Source: Distichodus sexfasciatus (Eukaryota > Chordata > Actinopteri > Characiformes > Distichodontidae). From it: a DNA stretch of 64,000 nt. The position numbers were made by a program, and so were the translations under genes. Under the pieces are notes generated by a model that did not search any database, was not told where the DNA came from, and saw only the letters and a program-made list of their open reading frames with translations. Shown here in pieces: positions 25,401 to 36,962 of the stretch. Each line of letters starts with the position of its first letter. Positions within the stretch are counted from its first letter, which is position 1. The stretch spans positions 1 to 64,000 of the forward strand of contig JAVGVS010000289.1 in assembly GCA_032718565.1 (NCBI GenBank), in the 5' to 3' direction.

Positions 25401-26313
25401 GAGAGAAAAAGAAAGAACAGAGATCTCACTTTTAGCCCAGCACATAAGTACACTTGCTGAGGGGTTCTACCTGGACCCTCTACTCTCTAAGCTTTTGCCA
25501 TCTTCGGTCTCTCCTGGACCTCCTTCTCCATCTGTGGACACAGTAGGAAATGAGACAATCACACTTCTCAGTGAATTCTACCCAGTCAAGTCATGGAGAG
25601 GCCTGGACCTGCCCATCTTCCCAGATGACGACTCTCTGTTTGAAGAGAGTGTCTTAGAGACCCTCCTTCAAGACCTTTCCTCACCATCACTCTCTCCCAC
25701 TCCATCCTCTCCTTCCAGTCCCCCCTCTTCCCCACCAACTCCTGAATGCTGGCGTCCACCCCTGAACTTTGAGGGGATCTCTGCCGTGAGTGCCGGCCAC
25801 TTCTGTAGCGTCCAATCGGCGCACTGTAACCATGCGGCCGGGTGCGGGGCTGCGATGTCGCCAGTCAACGGGGGCGACATGGCGGATGGGAAAGCAGCAG
25901 GCGAAGTTGCCATGGAGACAGAGGTAGCGCCATCACCACTGTCTACCGGTATTCCAGCATCTCCACCGCTGCAACTGATAGCCTCGCCTGTGTCTCCAGC
26001 GCCTGTGTCCTCACCCGCCAGCCCCGCATCGCCTGGCCTGCCCTGCGCCCAGTCCCTCCTCGAGGAGCTGGCCGCCCTGGAACCCATGTTTGGGGCAGGT
26101 GCCTCGATCGCCCCTGGCCTGGGGCAACAACCTGAGTTGTATCAACTCCAAAGTCACCTGACGCAACAGTGCTTCCACAAAGGTAAGAGCAGCATCATTA
26201 ACATTATCATTAGCAAATACTTAAAATATGTAACATTCTTGACATCTAAAGTATTTACTAACACGGCTTCTCATTATTTTTCAGATGGGAGTGGAAGTGA
26301 TCCTCCGTTCTAA
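22445..26313 (+). CDS. npas4: Neuronal PAS domain protein 4 (bHLH-PAS transcription factor), eight exons
   Basis: Exons are 22445-22619, 23022-23188, 23300-23402, 23509-23809, 23902-24011, 24186-24321, 24420-26182 and 26285-26313. All junctions are GT-AG, the frame is continuous, and the product is 927 residues; human NPAS4 is about 802, the extra length lying in the tail. The N-terminus [19 protein letters not shown] starts an atypical basic helix-loop-helix (to about 53). PAS-A covers about 70-145 ([19 protein letters not shown]) and PAS-B plus its PAC about 200-325 ([15 protein letters not shown], then [16 protein letters not shown]). Exon 7 encodes a Ser/Pro-rich low-complexity transactivation tail with an acidic patch ([19 protein letters not shown]). 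Family knowledge: NPAS4 pairs with ARNT-type partners in neuronal nuclei, is induced by calcium influx and controls inhibitory-synapse genes. The start is set by the conserved N-terminus. Which teleost paralogue this is cannot be settled. Confidence 0.95.
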
Positions 26314-27975
26314 AATAAGTCTGTGACTTACTTCATTAAGTATGGCATATTGTCATATTTCATGGAGCTACTTTTACTAAAAAGTGAAGATTATCTAAAT
26401 GTATAAATATATACATAATGTATATAAAGCCAAAAAGACTTGAACTTCCTCATATTCATTGACTAAAGAGTCATTCATAATTTGTTCATGTATTTATCCA
26501 TGACTTTCTATGTCAACATGGTGCAACATCTCAACAATGATGCAATATACTAGCTGTGTTAACCAAGTCATGAAAAGACTTGGAGATCATTTTTGTCCCT
26601 GCTTTACTGTAACTTGAGCTTTTACTGGAAATGAAAATATCTGACTTTGTAAGCGCAAATCGACTTACAGACTTGCATTTGTATTCACTCGTAGTGAAAA
26701 TTCTCTGTTGTGAACTCTGAACACATGGAAAAGATTCTTACTTTCATATCTCAGTAAGATAAACAGCCAACTCACAGCTCAGTGCTTGTAATGGCAGGAT
26801 CACGTTGCTCAAAGCCCAATGTGTGGAAAATATACTTAAATATGTAATTGCCATTAGTGGTAATTCTGTGTGTAATATATTTCTAATGTATTCAACATAT
26901 GCATTTAGCTCTTCTTCATTCCAAAAGGTGTAACCAGTTTGGAAACACAACGCCGTCAGTAGACTAAAAATAATATCCAAAAACACACTGAGCTTTGGGT
27001 TTGTGGTTACAAGAGTTCTCTTTTCAAATCTGTGTATCCGTGTGTTGTGCAAATGTTTCTTTAATCTGTGAAATTCAAGTTTTCTGTGCAAGAGAAGTCA
27101 AGTTTTCCAACATTCTTCAGCTGGTCCAGTGGACAACGCCTGGAGAAGAATTTACCTACTGACAACTACAAGAACAGAAGATTGTGTGTGACTGCATACA
27201 CACTCTACTGGACTGAATCAATGACCAGCCAATGCTAAATGGCTCCTCATTCAGCCATTTTCATGGGCAAGGCACAAATGCACTGAACTTTTTGCAGCAT
27301 CAATATTTGTAATGCTTGCAATCCATTGTTGCTCTTGTGTGGTTGGCACAACAAAGGCTTGCTGAACTCAGCCAGACAGCATCTTTATACAGTGAATACC
27401 ACGGTGACATCGTAACTTTACTGTGTGCGGTGTGGAGTGGTGAGTATGACCGAGTGAATGGCCAATTCTTCTTTTTTGAGAGGGGTTTAAAAACTGTTAA
27501 GTTTTGTTTTAAAAAATGTGGACAATAGGGATGAGGTACTATTTCTATTCAGTTACTAGTCGACATGGGTTGAGAATGGTTCAATTCCCATGGTGTCGAC
27601 ATGCTAACGTAGAGTTGTCTACGGTCAAGTAAAGGATTGATTCCTACGTTCTACCTATTTACATGCCAAGTTAAAAAAAACAGTATTATATTGTATGTGT
27701 GCGATTATACAGAATGGATGCTTGGTGCACACGCCTCTAGACAGGCGCGTGCTGAAGTTTCAGTATGGTAAAAGGATGTACACATTTGTACATTTGTACA
27801 AAACAGAGAAGATATGTACATAGAGAAATTTTTACTGTATGAGGCAAAAACATACTTGACATATTCTATCTATAAAGAATGGACATTGTGGATCAGTGTT
27901 CTCTTGTGTCGCTGATAAGTGTATTTGGTTGTCAAAAACAAATGCATTTACATTAAAGTGCACTTAAAGATGCTG
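26314..27975 (+). other. npas4: 3' UTR of npas4
   Basis: AT-rich non-coding sequence runs from the stop codon to an ATTAAA signal at 27952-27957, which is followed by a GT-rich downstream element (about 27970-28000). It has two perfect Pumilio-type motifs (UGUANAUA) at 26419-26426 and 27815-27822, and several ATTTA/TATTTAT-like AU-rich pieces. That fits an unstable immediate-early mRNA. Confidence 0.65.
27952..27957 (+). terminator. Polyadenylation signal ATTAAA of npas4
   Basis: ATTAAA is the commonest variant signal. A GT-rich stretch starts about 15-20 nt downstream, as expected of a cleavage site. This makes the npas4 3' UTR about 1.65 kb. Confidence 0.6.
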
Positions 27976-28139
27976 TGTATCTTTTGTGTCTGTTGTCTTC
28001 AGTCTTTTGTTCCTTCAAGCTCTCTGTTCCATTTTCCCCCACCTCACCAGTAGCTCACTATGATCTGTCCATTGCTCCCATTCCCTCCGTTCCTCCAGTT
28101 CCTGCATCCCTTTTCCTGCACGCTCCCTCTCTTCCTTCC

Positions 28140-28420
28140 CCTGGAGCATGGACTGCTCAGCAACAGCACTGACGCATGCCTGTGATGAGACACTATCTGA
28201 CTCAGACTGACGCACACACTTGACACAGAGGCACTCGCGCACAGGCAGCCACTTCCCACTTTGACGCACACACGTACTGAATGCTACATGCGCAAAGCCC
28301 TCCCCTCTTCCTCCACCCACCCCGCCTGTCTACACACAACGTACCTGGCAGCCGCTCCAACGTCGCACAACAGTGCCGTTGGACTCCATATATGGGCTTT
28401 CCTGCTCAGGGGCACCTATT
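28140..28420 (+). promoter_or_regulatory. Candidate downstream npas4 enhancer: AP-1, TGACGCA repeats and CArG box
   Basis: Within 230 bp are three copies of TGACGCA (28170-28176, 28208-28214, 28262-28268), a perfect AP-1 site TGACTCA (28198-28204) and a perfect SRF site CCATATATGG (28386-28395). The block begins about 200 bp beyond the npas4 polyadenylation signal and has higher GC than its surroundings. These are motif classes of activity-dependent neuronal enhancers. Function and target are inferred. Confidence 0.5.
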
Positions 28421-29564
28421 TTAGCCCCCACCCTTCCCATTTCTCACAGCATCCTTCCCAATAAGGAAAGAGGGAGAAACACAGAGGATGGGAGCGAATG
28501 AGAAAGAGAGGAATAAAGAATACTGTGTGTTGATATGCTAACCAACTTCATCCACAGTAGCACCAGCAAGGCAATTAAGGAAACCTCTGTTAGCCTTGAT
28601 GCAATTCTCAATAAATGGCTGTTCTCTTTTTTTGAACTATGCCAAGGAGTAAGCAAGCCACCCAGTGGTATTTGGTTCATTTATATTCTTATACTTTATG
28701 TTTTACTCCTACCTATACAGCTGAAACATGGGTATTGTACATTTTGTTCCAGTACCAGGCTTAAATGCAGATATGATGATGAGAAAAGCACAATGCCACA
28801 GAAACCTACATCAGCTCACATGTGCCACCCAGTGGAAGAACACCACCACTTAACCTTGATTGGTCTCACAACACTACACAAGTCATTACATTTGACAGGA
28901 ATAAATTTGAGTATTTTTCAAGCACTAAGCAAACAAGCAAATACAAACCTTTAATCACAATTAATAACGTAGTTAAAAAAATCCAGTCCTCTCCATCTTT
29001 TACTAATAGTGATCTAAATCACAAGAAGGTTGACAAACCACTTTTCGGACTTGATAAAATGAACAAATAAACTTACTTACTAACTTAATCAAGGGAGATG
29101 ACAGGTACTAGAACAGGTGAAGGGGTTTTAACTTAACCACTGCATGAATGCAGGCCTGACATGGAAGGAAAAAAAAAAACAAGCGAGAAGGAAATTTGTT
29201 AGGAAGATCTTCACCAGAGCTTCGTTGAATTCATTTATTTGGGGGGTAAACCTGTCCCAGTGGGGGTTTCTCTAAGATACAACATTGCCTCCATGAAGCA
29301 GGATAAAAATATAAATGCTTGTGATGCAACATTTTTGTGTGGTATCTGAAAAGAATGGTCGCCCCCTAGTGGAAGCTGGTAAACATGAACTAAGAGGTAA
29401 AGAGTATTCTTCAACAAGTAACGTTATGCCAAAAATTCTCTTGCTAGTAATACTAGAAATTCTGACTTAGTTAATGTACACTAATAGCAGGTGTATTTGG
29501 CTACTACATTAATCAAATCCTCTTTGATTTTTTAAAAAATTTATTATTTTTAAAACTGTCCATA

Positions 29565-29850
29565 AGGCCAGCTTTTTCCCTACTGCAACTGGCCTCATCA
29601 AACTGACTCCCATCCTGTGCTGTGCAGTTAAACTGTGTAAATAACTACAGCATATCTTTGCACTCTCAATACCATTTTTTTCTTTCCACTTGTGCAGCAA
29701 TATCCACTTTTTAATTTTTTTTATTTCTGTTTATAGTTGTACTGTTTAATACTTAGCTCTAATGACCAAAGCAAATTTGGAGAATGAATGAATGAATGAA
29801 TGAATGATAACATACTTGGCAATAAACATCCTGACTCTGATTAATGAATC
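29565..29850 (+). mobile_element. Possible 3' end of a LINE retrotransposon
   Basis: The segment runs from T-rich sequence through a GAATGAATGAAT microsatellite (about 29785-29807) to 'acttggcaataaacatcctg' and 'actctgatt'. This resembles the 3' ends of fish non-LTR elements, which end in 'ggcaataaa' plus short tandem repeats. No reverse transcriptase coding sequence is attached. Confidence 0.3.
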
Positions 29851-30546
29851 AAATCTTCTAAATCATTCGGTGGAGCTTTTAAGATCTTTAAAATACAAAA
29901 TATTTTTTACTCACACTCAAGCTCAAGTTTGAAGTAGGTATGGTTGGATATCAGAGGTCAGCAGGCATCAAAGTAACACCACTCACAATGGTCTGCAGAA
30001 ATGGGTAGCAAGTGGAACACCAGCTCCAGATTATTAGTCAACACTTTATAAACCCAATTACAATATAAAGGCTACACATTATTAGTATGTTTGATGTCTG
30101 CAAACATCGTTTTGATTGAATTACGTGTATGTGTAGGTCAGGGAGATAGCAGATTCTGACTAATAGTACACTGTCAGTGCCAAGGCCAAAACCTGCTTTC
30201 TAAGCCAGCACACAACATTCACCCACACAAAAAATCTTAATCTACCATTTAGTATAGTCTGTCAAATACTTGCAAGTTAAAATAATTCTGGGAAGTAATG
30301 CATCAAACATGCTAACCAACTGCTAATATGTTGTTTACATTTTGCATGTTTATAAATGTGGTGTTTGCATAGTGTTTCTAAATACCCATTCTGGTATCTG
30401 ATGTGGTAGCAGCAAAAGTAGAGTGACCAGATCTTTTCCCACGACATGTCCTCTTTGGAAGACGTAACAAATCGTACGGGATATTATTCTATGTCAGCCT
30501 TAAACATTCTTACATTTGATTTGCGTTGCACTATCCTGGGGCTGGG

Positions 30547-30960
30547 GCGGCATGGTGGCGCAGTGGTTAGCGCTGCTGCCTCACAGTAAGAAGGTCCTGG
30601 GTTTGAACCTCGGGGATGGCCATAGGGCCTTTCTGTGTGGAGTTTGCATGCTCTCCCTGTGTTCTCGCATTACAGCATTTAGCAGACGCTCTCATCTCAT
30701 CTCATCCAGAGCGACTTACATTTCCTAATTTCAAGGACAGCTCCCCTGAGAGCAACTTAGGGTTAAGGGTCTTGCTCAGGGACCCAATGTTGGTAATGCC
30801 AGAGGTTGAATTCGAACCCACAACCTCTGGGTACCAAGGCGAGTGTCCTACCACTAGGCCACCAACACCCCTCTCCCTCGCATGTTCTCCGGTTTCCTCC
30901 CACAGTCCAAAGGCATGCACTATAGGTTGATAGGCAACTCTAATGGTTATGGACCAGGAG
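30547..30960 (+). repeat. tRNA-headed SINE interrupted by a second repeat
   Basis: The plus-strand head 'gcggcatggtggcgcagtgg' and body up to 'tgttctcgc' (about 30668) match the family also seen at 36135. The body resumes at about 30870 with 'ctccggtttcctcccacag'. Between them, 30669-30870 is a different SINE-like unit on the minus strand. The family's AATG tail is missing. Confidence 0.7.
30669..30870 (-). repeat. SINE-like unit inserted inside another SINE
   Basis: This unit contains 'gcatttagcagacgctctc', 'ccagagcgacttacat' and a minus-strand tRNA-like head (on the plus strand 'gaattcgaacccacaacctc' and 'taccactaggccacca'). It is the clearest copy of the family seen in decayed form at 5316-5516 and 12117-12290. 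Confidence 0.65.
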
Positions 30961-31174
30961 GTTATGGGTTCAAGTCTTGCTTTATTCTACCTCCAGCACT
31001 ACCACCATTGAGCCTTTCAGCAAGACCTTTAACATGAAGTTGTAACAGGCAGACTATCCCTGTAATTAGTAAATGCAAGTGACACTGCATAAGAGTGTCT
31101 GATAAATGCCATAAACACTTTTACCAAGCAAGAAATCTGAATACATAACACACTAAAAGTACAACAGCAGAAGT

Positions 31175-31740
31175 TGGTTTCATTCTTGTCTGGCTGCAGT
31201 GAGCTGATGCTCACCAACACTGGACAGCTGAAGACTGTAGCTCAATATGATACATTTCAATTTCTGCTGAGGCATACAGATGCTAGGGACAGGATTTTTT
31301 CACCAACCACATTACTCCACGGACCCAGCCTACCTTGTGTAAACAGAACAGGCTGGAAGTGGTTGTGCAACTGTGTGGGGAATATTTTCTTGGCACAGTT
31401 TGAGCCTGTTAGTGGCAATCAATTGTGTGGACTTGACTACTGCTGACCAAGTGCATCCCTTCATGACCACAATGCAGCCGTCTTCTAATGTCTGTTTTTA
31501 TCATAAACCATGTCAAAAGTAATCTAGAACTGAATTCATAAATATAACAATAACTTTCTTAACTCAACTCCCAAATCACTGAATCCAACAGAGCTCTTTT
31601 GGGATGTGGTAGAACGGGAGATTTTTTAGCAATTGTACAGCAAACAAATCAGCTGAAGTTTAGGATGGAATCAACTCAGCGTGACCCAGAAACTCAAAGG
31701 AATGTTTTCAACATCCTCAAATAAGAACTCGGGGTGTCCC
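31175..31740 (+). mobile_element. Decayed Tc1-like transposase relic
   Basis: The segment follows the order of a widespread fish Tc1-like transposase. It starts with a region around 'ctcaccaacactggacagct', passes a 'gaccaagtgcatcccttcat' stretch, and reaches 'gagctcttttgggatgtggt', where the conserved LFWDVVEREI-like segment would lie. Frames are broken many times and no terminal repeats were found. The assignment rests on these segments in order. Confidence 0.55.
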
Positions 31741-34700
31741 TACCTAGGGAAAAGCAGAATTTACGATGCATGTGTTTAAAATGTATTCCAAATGCAGAAC
31801 AGTATATTAATAAATTCATAATATAATTTATATAAATATTATATATTGGACAGATTTAATGTAGATGTAAAATAACGTCATAAAGATGCTAAGTGAATGC
31901 GTGGAGGCTTTAAATGGGGCCTAGTAAAGACAGGCTGTTACTAAAGTTTTCCTGCTCTTTGTTAACTGTTATTAGTCTATTGTTGTGTGCACTGTACAGT
32001 TACTAAATATCTTTTGACAGAATGCTTGCTGTTGACTAGAAACTGCAGCAAAAAGAATGATTCTGTTGCGCTGGTGAACTGGTACAAAACGACTCAGTAA
32101 AAATTTCATTCAGCAAGAAATTTCATCCATCGCAGATGTGGAGGTAAACTTTTTACCAATTACAGAACGCTTGTCATAATATATTGTTACATGATAAACA
32201 CTGAATGATTAAGACACTAGTTGCTATGGATAAATATATCAGTTGTTTGTTTATGCATGACTTGTTTGTTAGTCAGTCCTGCTGATGCTGAGTAGGCCCT
32301 TCATTACCAATCACCAAGTAATTAATTGACATACAATTATGAGTCATTAACAAACTGTTAGTTAAACATCAAACTATTTGTTACATTTAAACTAAGCATC
32401 ATCTGAGTGATCATGGGTGTGTGTGAAGATGGTGGATGTAGACAGCATGTCAAAATAATTAATGTGTTGACTGGTCGTGTACGTCAGATTTATTAAAGCC
32501 GTGTCAGGGGAAACAGAAAAGCTGTTGGTCCCATTTGTCCACTTAAGAACCGAGACTGTGTACTGAGTCATTTATTTGCTCTATTCAACCAGATTAATTG
32601 AAAACACATTCTCTTTTGCAATGAGGATTTGAAGAAGAGACCAGTGAAGGGTGAGATAAAATAAAGTCATAAACTGATTTGCAAAGTTACTTTACGCTTC
32701 CACCTTTACAAAAACAATGAAAAATACAATATTTTAATTTGATACACAGTGTGGCTGCTGTATTTCATAGTTTATTCCGATACACCTGCAATAAGGGGAG
32801 TTGGCATCTTAATTAAAATACATTTCGTATCATCTAAGGCCATCCCTTGTCTTACCCAGTGTAGTGTTCCTAATGAAGTACTACAGTACAGTGTGTATAG
32901 ACATATCAGCCACAGAATCATCTACTTAATACTGTGGATAATCCCTGTGCTACAAAAACAGCTACGATCAATCAAAGCCCCACAAGACCTTTGAAGGTGC
33001 CCTGAGGGCCACCCAGGGGCAGTGGTGATGCAGGGATCTGAGTCGCTGGAATCCTGTTTTGGTGACAATAAAATTGGGTGTTTGGATCTTAGGAGAACCT
33101 TAAAACCATTATTGGAGCCCAGAGGAAGATTCATAACCCCCTTTGCTCCAAGCAAAGAGCTATAATTAGAAAATGCAAATTACCTGAATAAGAGTGTCTG
33201 ATAAAACCCATTAATGTAAATGTAATGACACCAAGACATTAGCACTGGTTCCTTTAAGGACAAGACCATAATTAGACTAAAGTCATCCGTTTGAAGGGTC
33301 ATGAAACCATTTCTGAACAATGGGCCACATTTACCAATGTTATTAAGAAGAAATCTGTCCTTAAATTTGTTCTTAAAACCTAGCAATGTTCACCAATGTT
33401 TTATTATTTGATATTTGTTCTCAAGTAGGAACAGAATCTACACAAAGTGAGGAGCACTTTTCACAACTTTTTTGCAGTGTGGCTGGGCAAATCATCGTGC
33501 AGAATAACCGGAATACAATTTCCATCAGGAAACATGTACAGGTAGGTCAAACCTGTCGGAGGAACATCTACATGAATAGAAATAGAACCCTCATGTTTTC
33601 CAGCAGAACACTGGCCAGAGCATCACACTGCCTTGCCGTCTTTACACAGTGCACCATCATAAATGATGCACCAGGGAGTACACACAATCTAAACATGACT
33701 GTCCAGAGCCGGCCACCTTCCTCCATTGCTCTATGGTGCAGTCTTGACATGAACATGCACATTGTGGGCACTTTGGTGAGTAAAAGGGGGTTCATTTTTT
33801 CAGGTTCCAACACGTTTTCAAAAACTGAATGTTTACTTGCTTTCTAATACATCCAGTCCGTCAACAGTGTTATCCACTTCATACAGCAGTGGTTTAAACT
33901 TGGTGCTTATTGGTGTATTTCTGGTGTCTTTTTAGCATTCTCCATGGATTAATTCTGCATTTCTAAAGCACTTTTTTCACTCTACGAAAGCAAAATGTAA
34001 CCGTCTTCCCACTTGTGGGACATAACGCAGCATTACATCACCAATGTTGTGTATCTTTCTACCTGGTGAAACTCAGGACTTCCTAACATAACTTCTCAGA
34101 AGAAAGGTTTGCATTTTCTATTTTAACATGCCCTGATAATAGCAAATATAAATGGCTGTCTTATTTGTTCCTTGAGACATAAATCCAGACAAATACTAAT
34201 CTCCTACCGGATACATTATTTCAAATTAACTAGAAAAAAATGGGTTGGCATAGGTTACCACACCTTTGAAACAGAACTTTTTAATGAACTATACAGTATG
34301 CTAAAGAAGACAAGGTGACGTATCCAAACTAACACCGAATATTTGTTAATGCAGTGCCACCATGTGGCTACACCATATTATTACACCTATTTCTTAATCA
34401 TCTGGAAAACGTCAGGTAGGAAAAAAGCTGACAAAAATGAACGAATTAATTGGTTGGGCCAAAACTGATACATTTACCTGGGTAGAGAAAAAAGGAAAAC
34501 CTGCTCTCGATTGGAATAAAAGGGTACTGTGGGCCACTGAGAAGTCAAATTGCCTTTTAAAAAGCCCAGATCTCTTGGGGGGTAGCTGAGTCATGTTACA
34601 CTGTACAACAGTCATTTAACAAACCTCCAGGTCTGCAGACGCTGCAAATGTTCGAGACACAAAGCTTGCCCAAAGGAGACATGGGAAATCATAAGAGGCA

Positions 34701-34927
34701 GGGTAATGCATGTCAATGAGAGTGCTCTGTATGTCTGCCTCATATAAAAGCCCAAACTGGTCAAGAGTCTCATACTAATTTTTATCAGACCCCTCACAGA
34801 GGTCTGGTTCCACATCATATACAGCCAGACGCAGAGAAAATACAATCTGAAAATAGCCGGCTTCAACCTTCTTCGAAATGACCAAGGATGATGGATCACT
34901 CAACCTTAGACTTCCAAAGAACTTGGT

Positions 34928-34944
34928 GGGGGGGGGGGGGGGGG
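34928..34944 (+). repeat. Homopolymer G run
   Basis: An uninterrupted run of 17 G bases. It could form a quadruplex and is a likely site of length polymorphism or assembly error. Confidence 0.85.
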
Positions 34945-35588
34945 AGAAAAAAATACTCCATCAGTAAGTGTAGACCTTGATATTGAATGTATTTGTGTTC
35001 TGTCAGTCTGCAGTAGCGAGATGGTAGTGATTCAGTGAATACGGCCATCTCAATCTTTTCGGTATCAGAGACGGAGTTTCATTTTGCTACCCACAGCTGA
35101 GAAAAATTCTTGACCTTCACTTCCTTCTGACAGATACCTCCAATACCCTTGCACACTGCTTTACTGTCTGGGAAGTGATTTGATGGATTTTTCTGAACTG
35201 TGATTCTTGAGTCAGTGCCTAGACTGCTCAGTTGCAGACAGGTCCATCAAATTCTTTCAGAAGTTTTATATTGGATTATGTTGCCTTAACACTGCAGGCT
35301 TTTTAATGTTGACACCAGCCAAAATCGTTTGTAGCTATTTAAAATCCTTTACGCACAAACTGTTTCTGCTGGGCTTCGAAAGCACTGGAGGACTTCAAAT
35401 GATCAGAAAACTAAAGGTGGTCTGGTGTTCTGAGCTCCCCGAAAAGAAAAAGTACAGGTGCCATTCTGGAGAATGGGCCAAAAAAAAACCCCAACCACTT
35501 CAAGGGATTATATTCATGATTAACAATTTAGCTCTTTTTCATATATTTAAAAAAAATATTATTTTCATATATTTAAAAAAAAAAATAC

Positions 35589-35760
35589 TGGGTTTGAGAT
35601 CGGTAAAGGTACCACTGAGGTACTCATGAGGAAGGTACCGTCCCCAAGCACTGCCAAAAATAGTCCACAGCTGCTTCATGGATGGGTCAAATTCAGAAGT
35701 CACGTTCCGTTCTGGTGCTGTGGTGATGCGGTGATGTGATCGCAATAACAATCACTCACT
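35589..35760 (+). repeat. 5'-truncated SINE (same family as 54204-54460)
   Basis: The body 'taccactgaggtactcatga' and 'aaggtaccgtccccaagcac', and the tail 'caataacaatcactcacttt', match the body and tail of the complete copy at 54204-54460. The tRNA-like head is missing apart from 'gggtttgagatcggtaaagg'. Confidence 0.65.
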
Positions 35761-36134
35761 TTAACCTATTTTATTTGACTGTAACTGTGTGTATCCTTGA
35801 GTACTGGCTTGTTGGGACCCTAATTACTTTATCTTTATTACTTTATATACATTTCTTTCTGCAAGGAGTGACATAAACTCAACCCCCCCGGATTTTAACG
35901 GATAACTGAAGATTAAAGAAACCAGAAAAATGCCAATTGGTCCAAAATCTCTATATTTAAACGTACTACTTGTATAAATGAGTGTTTACAACTGGTTCTG
36001 TCCCAGGAACCACCAAGCAGTAGTCTGCGGCCATTTTTTCTACTATTTTTTTTAGATATAAGCTATAAATTCATTATGTTTTGAAGAAAAAAGAAAATGA
36101 AATAACTTTTCAAAAAAAAAAAATTTCAGTTGTG

Positions 36135-36502
36135 GGCGGCATGGTGACGCAGTGGATGGCGCTACTGCCTCACAGCAAGAGGGTCCTGGGTTCGAGCCCC
36201 CGTGTCCGGCGTGGGGCCTTTCTGTGTGGAGTTGCCATGCTCTACCTGTGTTCACGTGGATTTTCTCCGGGTGCTCCGGTTTCCTCCCACAGTCCAAAAG
36301 CATGCAATATAGGTTGACTGGCGACTCTAAATTGGCCCCGTCGGGCGTGAACGTGTGTGAGATTGTGTGGGTGTGTGTGTGTGTGTGTGTGTGCCCTGCG
36401 GTGTGTTGGCGCCCGACCGGGGTTGCTCCCCGCCTTGCGCCTGCAAAATCCCCCCACGATCCCAGTTGGGATTAAGTGGTTTGGATAACGAACGAATGAA
36501 TG
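36135..36502 (+). mobile_element. Intact tRNA-headed SINE with perfect 12-bp target duplication
   Basis: The element is bounded by the direct repeat ATTTCAGTTGTG at 36123-36134 and 36503-36514. Inside are a tRNA-like head ('gcggcatggtgacgcagtgg', B-box-like 'gggttcgagcccc'), a body with 'gtttcctcccacagtccaaa', a GT microsatellite at 36371-36393 and an AACGAATGAATG tail. The perfect duplication points to a fairly recent insertion. Confidence 0.9.
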
Positions 36503-36837
36503 ATTTCAGTTGTGAAACTAGACCGCATTTTACGGAACACCTACACTGCCGTCGGGACGCGGACCACCGGTCTAAAAGGTAAAGCAGTCGATGCAAACAA
36601 ATACATCCAAAAACGGTCATTCGTGGTAGGCCAGTGTCTATAAAAGTCTGTAATTTTGGCCCAAATCAAGTGAAATCCAACAATTCAAATGAAAATATTA
36701 AAGGAGAAGCGAGTTTAGGAATGGGAACAGGAAAAAGAGAGGAAAAGAGTGGGTGAGAGAGACAGAGTGACTGTTTGTTATGAGGAATATGACCCAGTAA
36801 CTACCAAGTATACAGCTGATGGTGTAAAACACTGTAT

Positions 36838-36843
36838 TTTATT
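36838..36843 (-). terminator. Polyadenylation signal of mrpl11 (minus strand)
   Basis: TTTATT on the plus strand reads AATAAA on the minus strand, about 120 nt after the mrpl11 stop codon. This predicts a short 3' UTR ending near 36,820. Confidence 0.65.
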
Positions 36844-36962
36844 ACAAAAGACAGACAATGTGTAAATTCAAGGTTTCCACAGGTAATAGTCCCTGCACAA
36901 TGCAGGGATCTGTTGACAGGTGTGTGGTACAAATACACGACAGTCACATCCAGTGTGATTTT

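Larger units (their letters stand above)
28450..36830. other. Intergenic region between npas4 and mrpl11, repeat-rich
   Basis: No host gene was recognised. The region holds a LINE-like 3' tail (29565-29850), a SINE interrupted by another SINE (30547-30960), a decayed Tc1 transposase (31175-31740), a 17-base G run (34928-34944), a truncated SINE (35589-35760) and an intact SINE (36135-36502). ORFs such as 33386-33847 and 35207-35629 have no recognisable family features. Confidence 0.6.

Noticed and set aside
24439..26313. Long 624-codon ORF as a separate gene
   Set aside because: It is npas4 exon 7 read through the 102-bp last intron; the true start is upstream in exon 1.
33386..33847. 153-codon plus-strand ORF
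   Set aside because: No domain or motif recognised and no splice or promoter context. It may be part of an old repeat.
34612..34899. 95-codon minus-strand ORF that might be a retrotransposon fragment
   Set aside because: No reverse transcriptase or other conserved motif could be seen on either strand.
36135..36205. tRNA gene
   Set aside because: tRNA-like head of a SINE with a target-site duplication around the whole 368-bp element.
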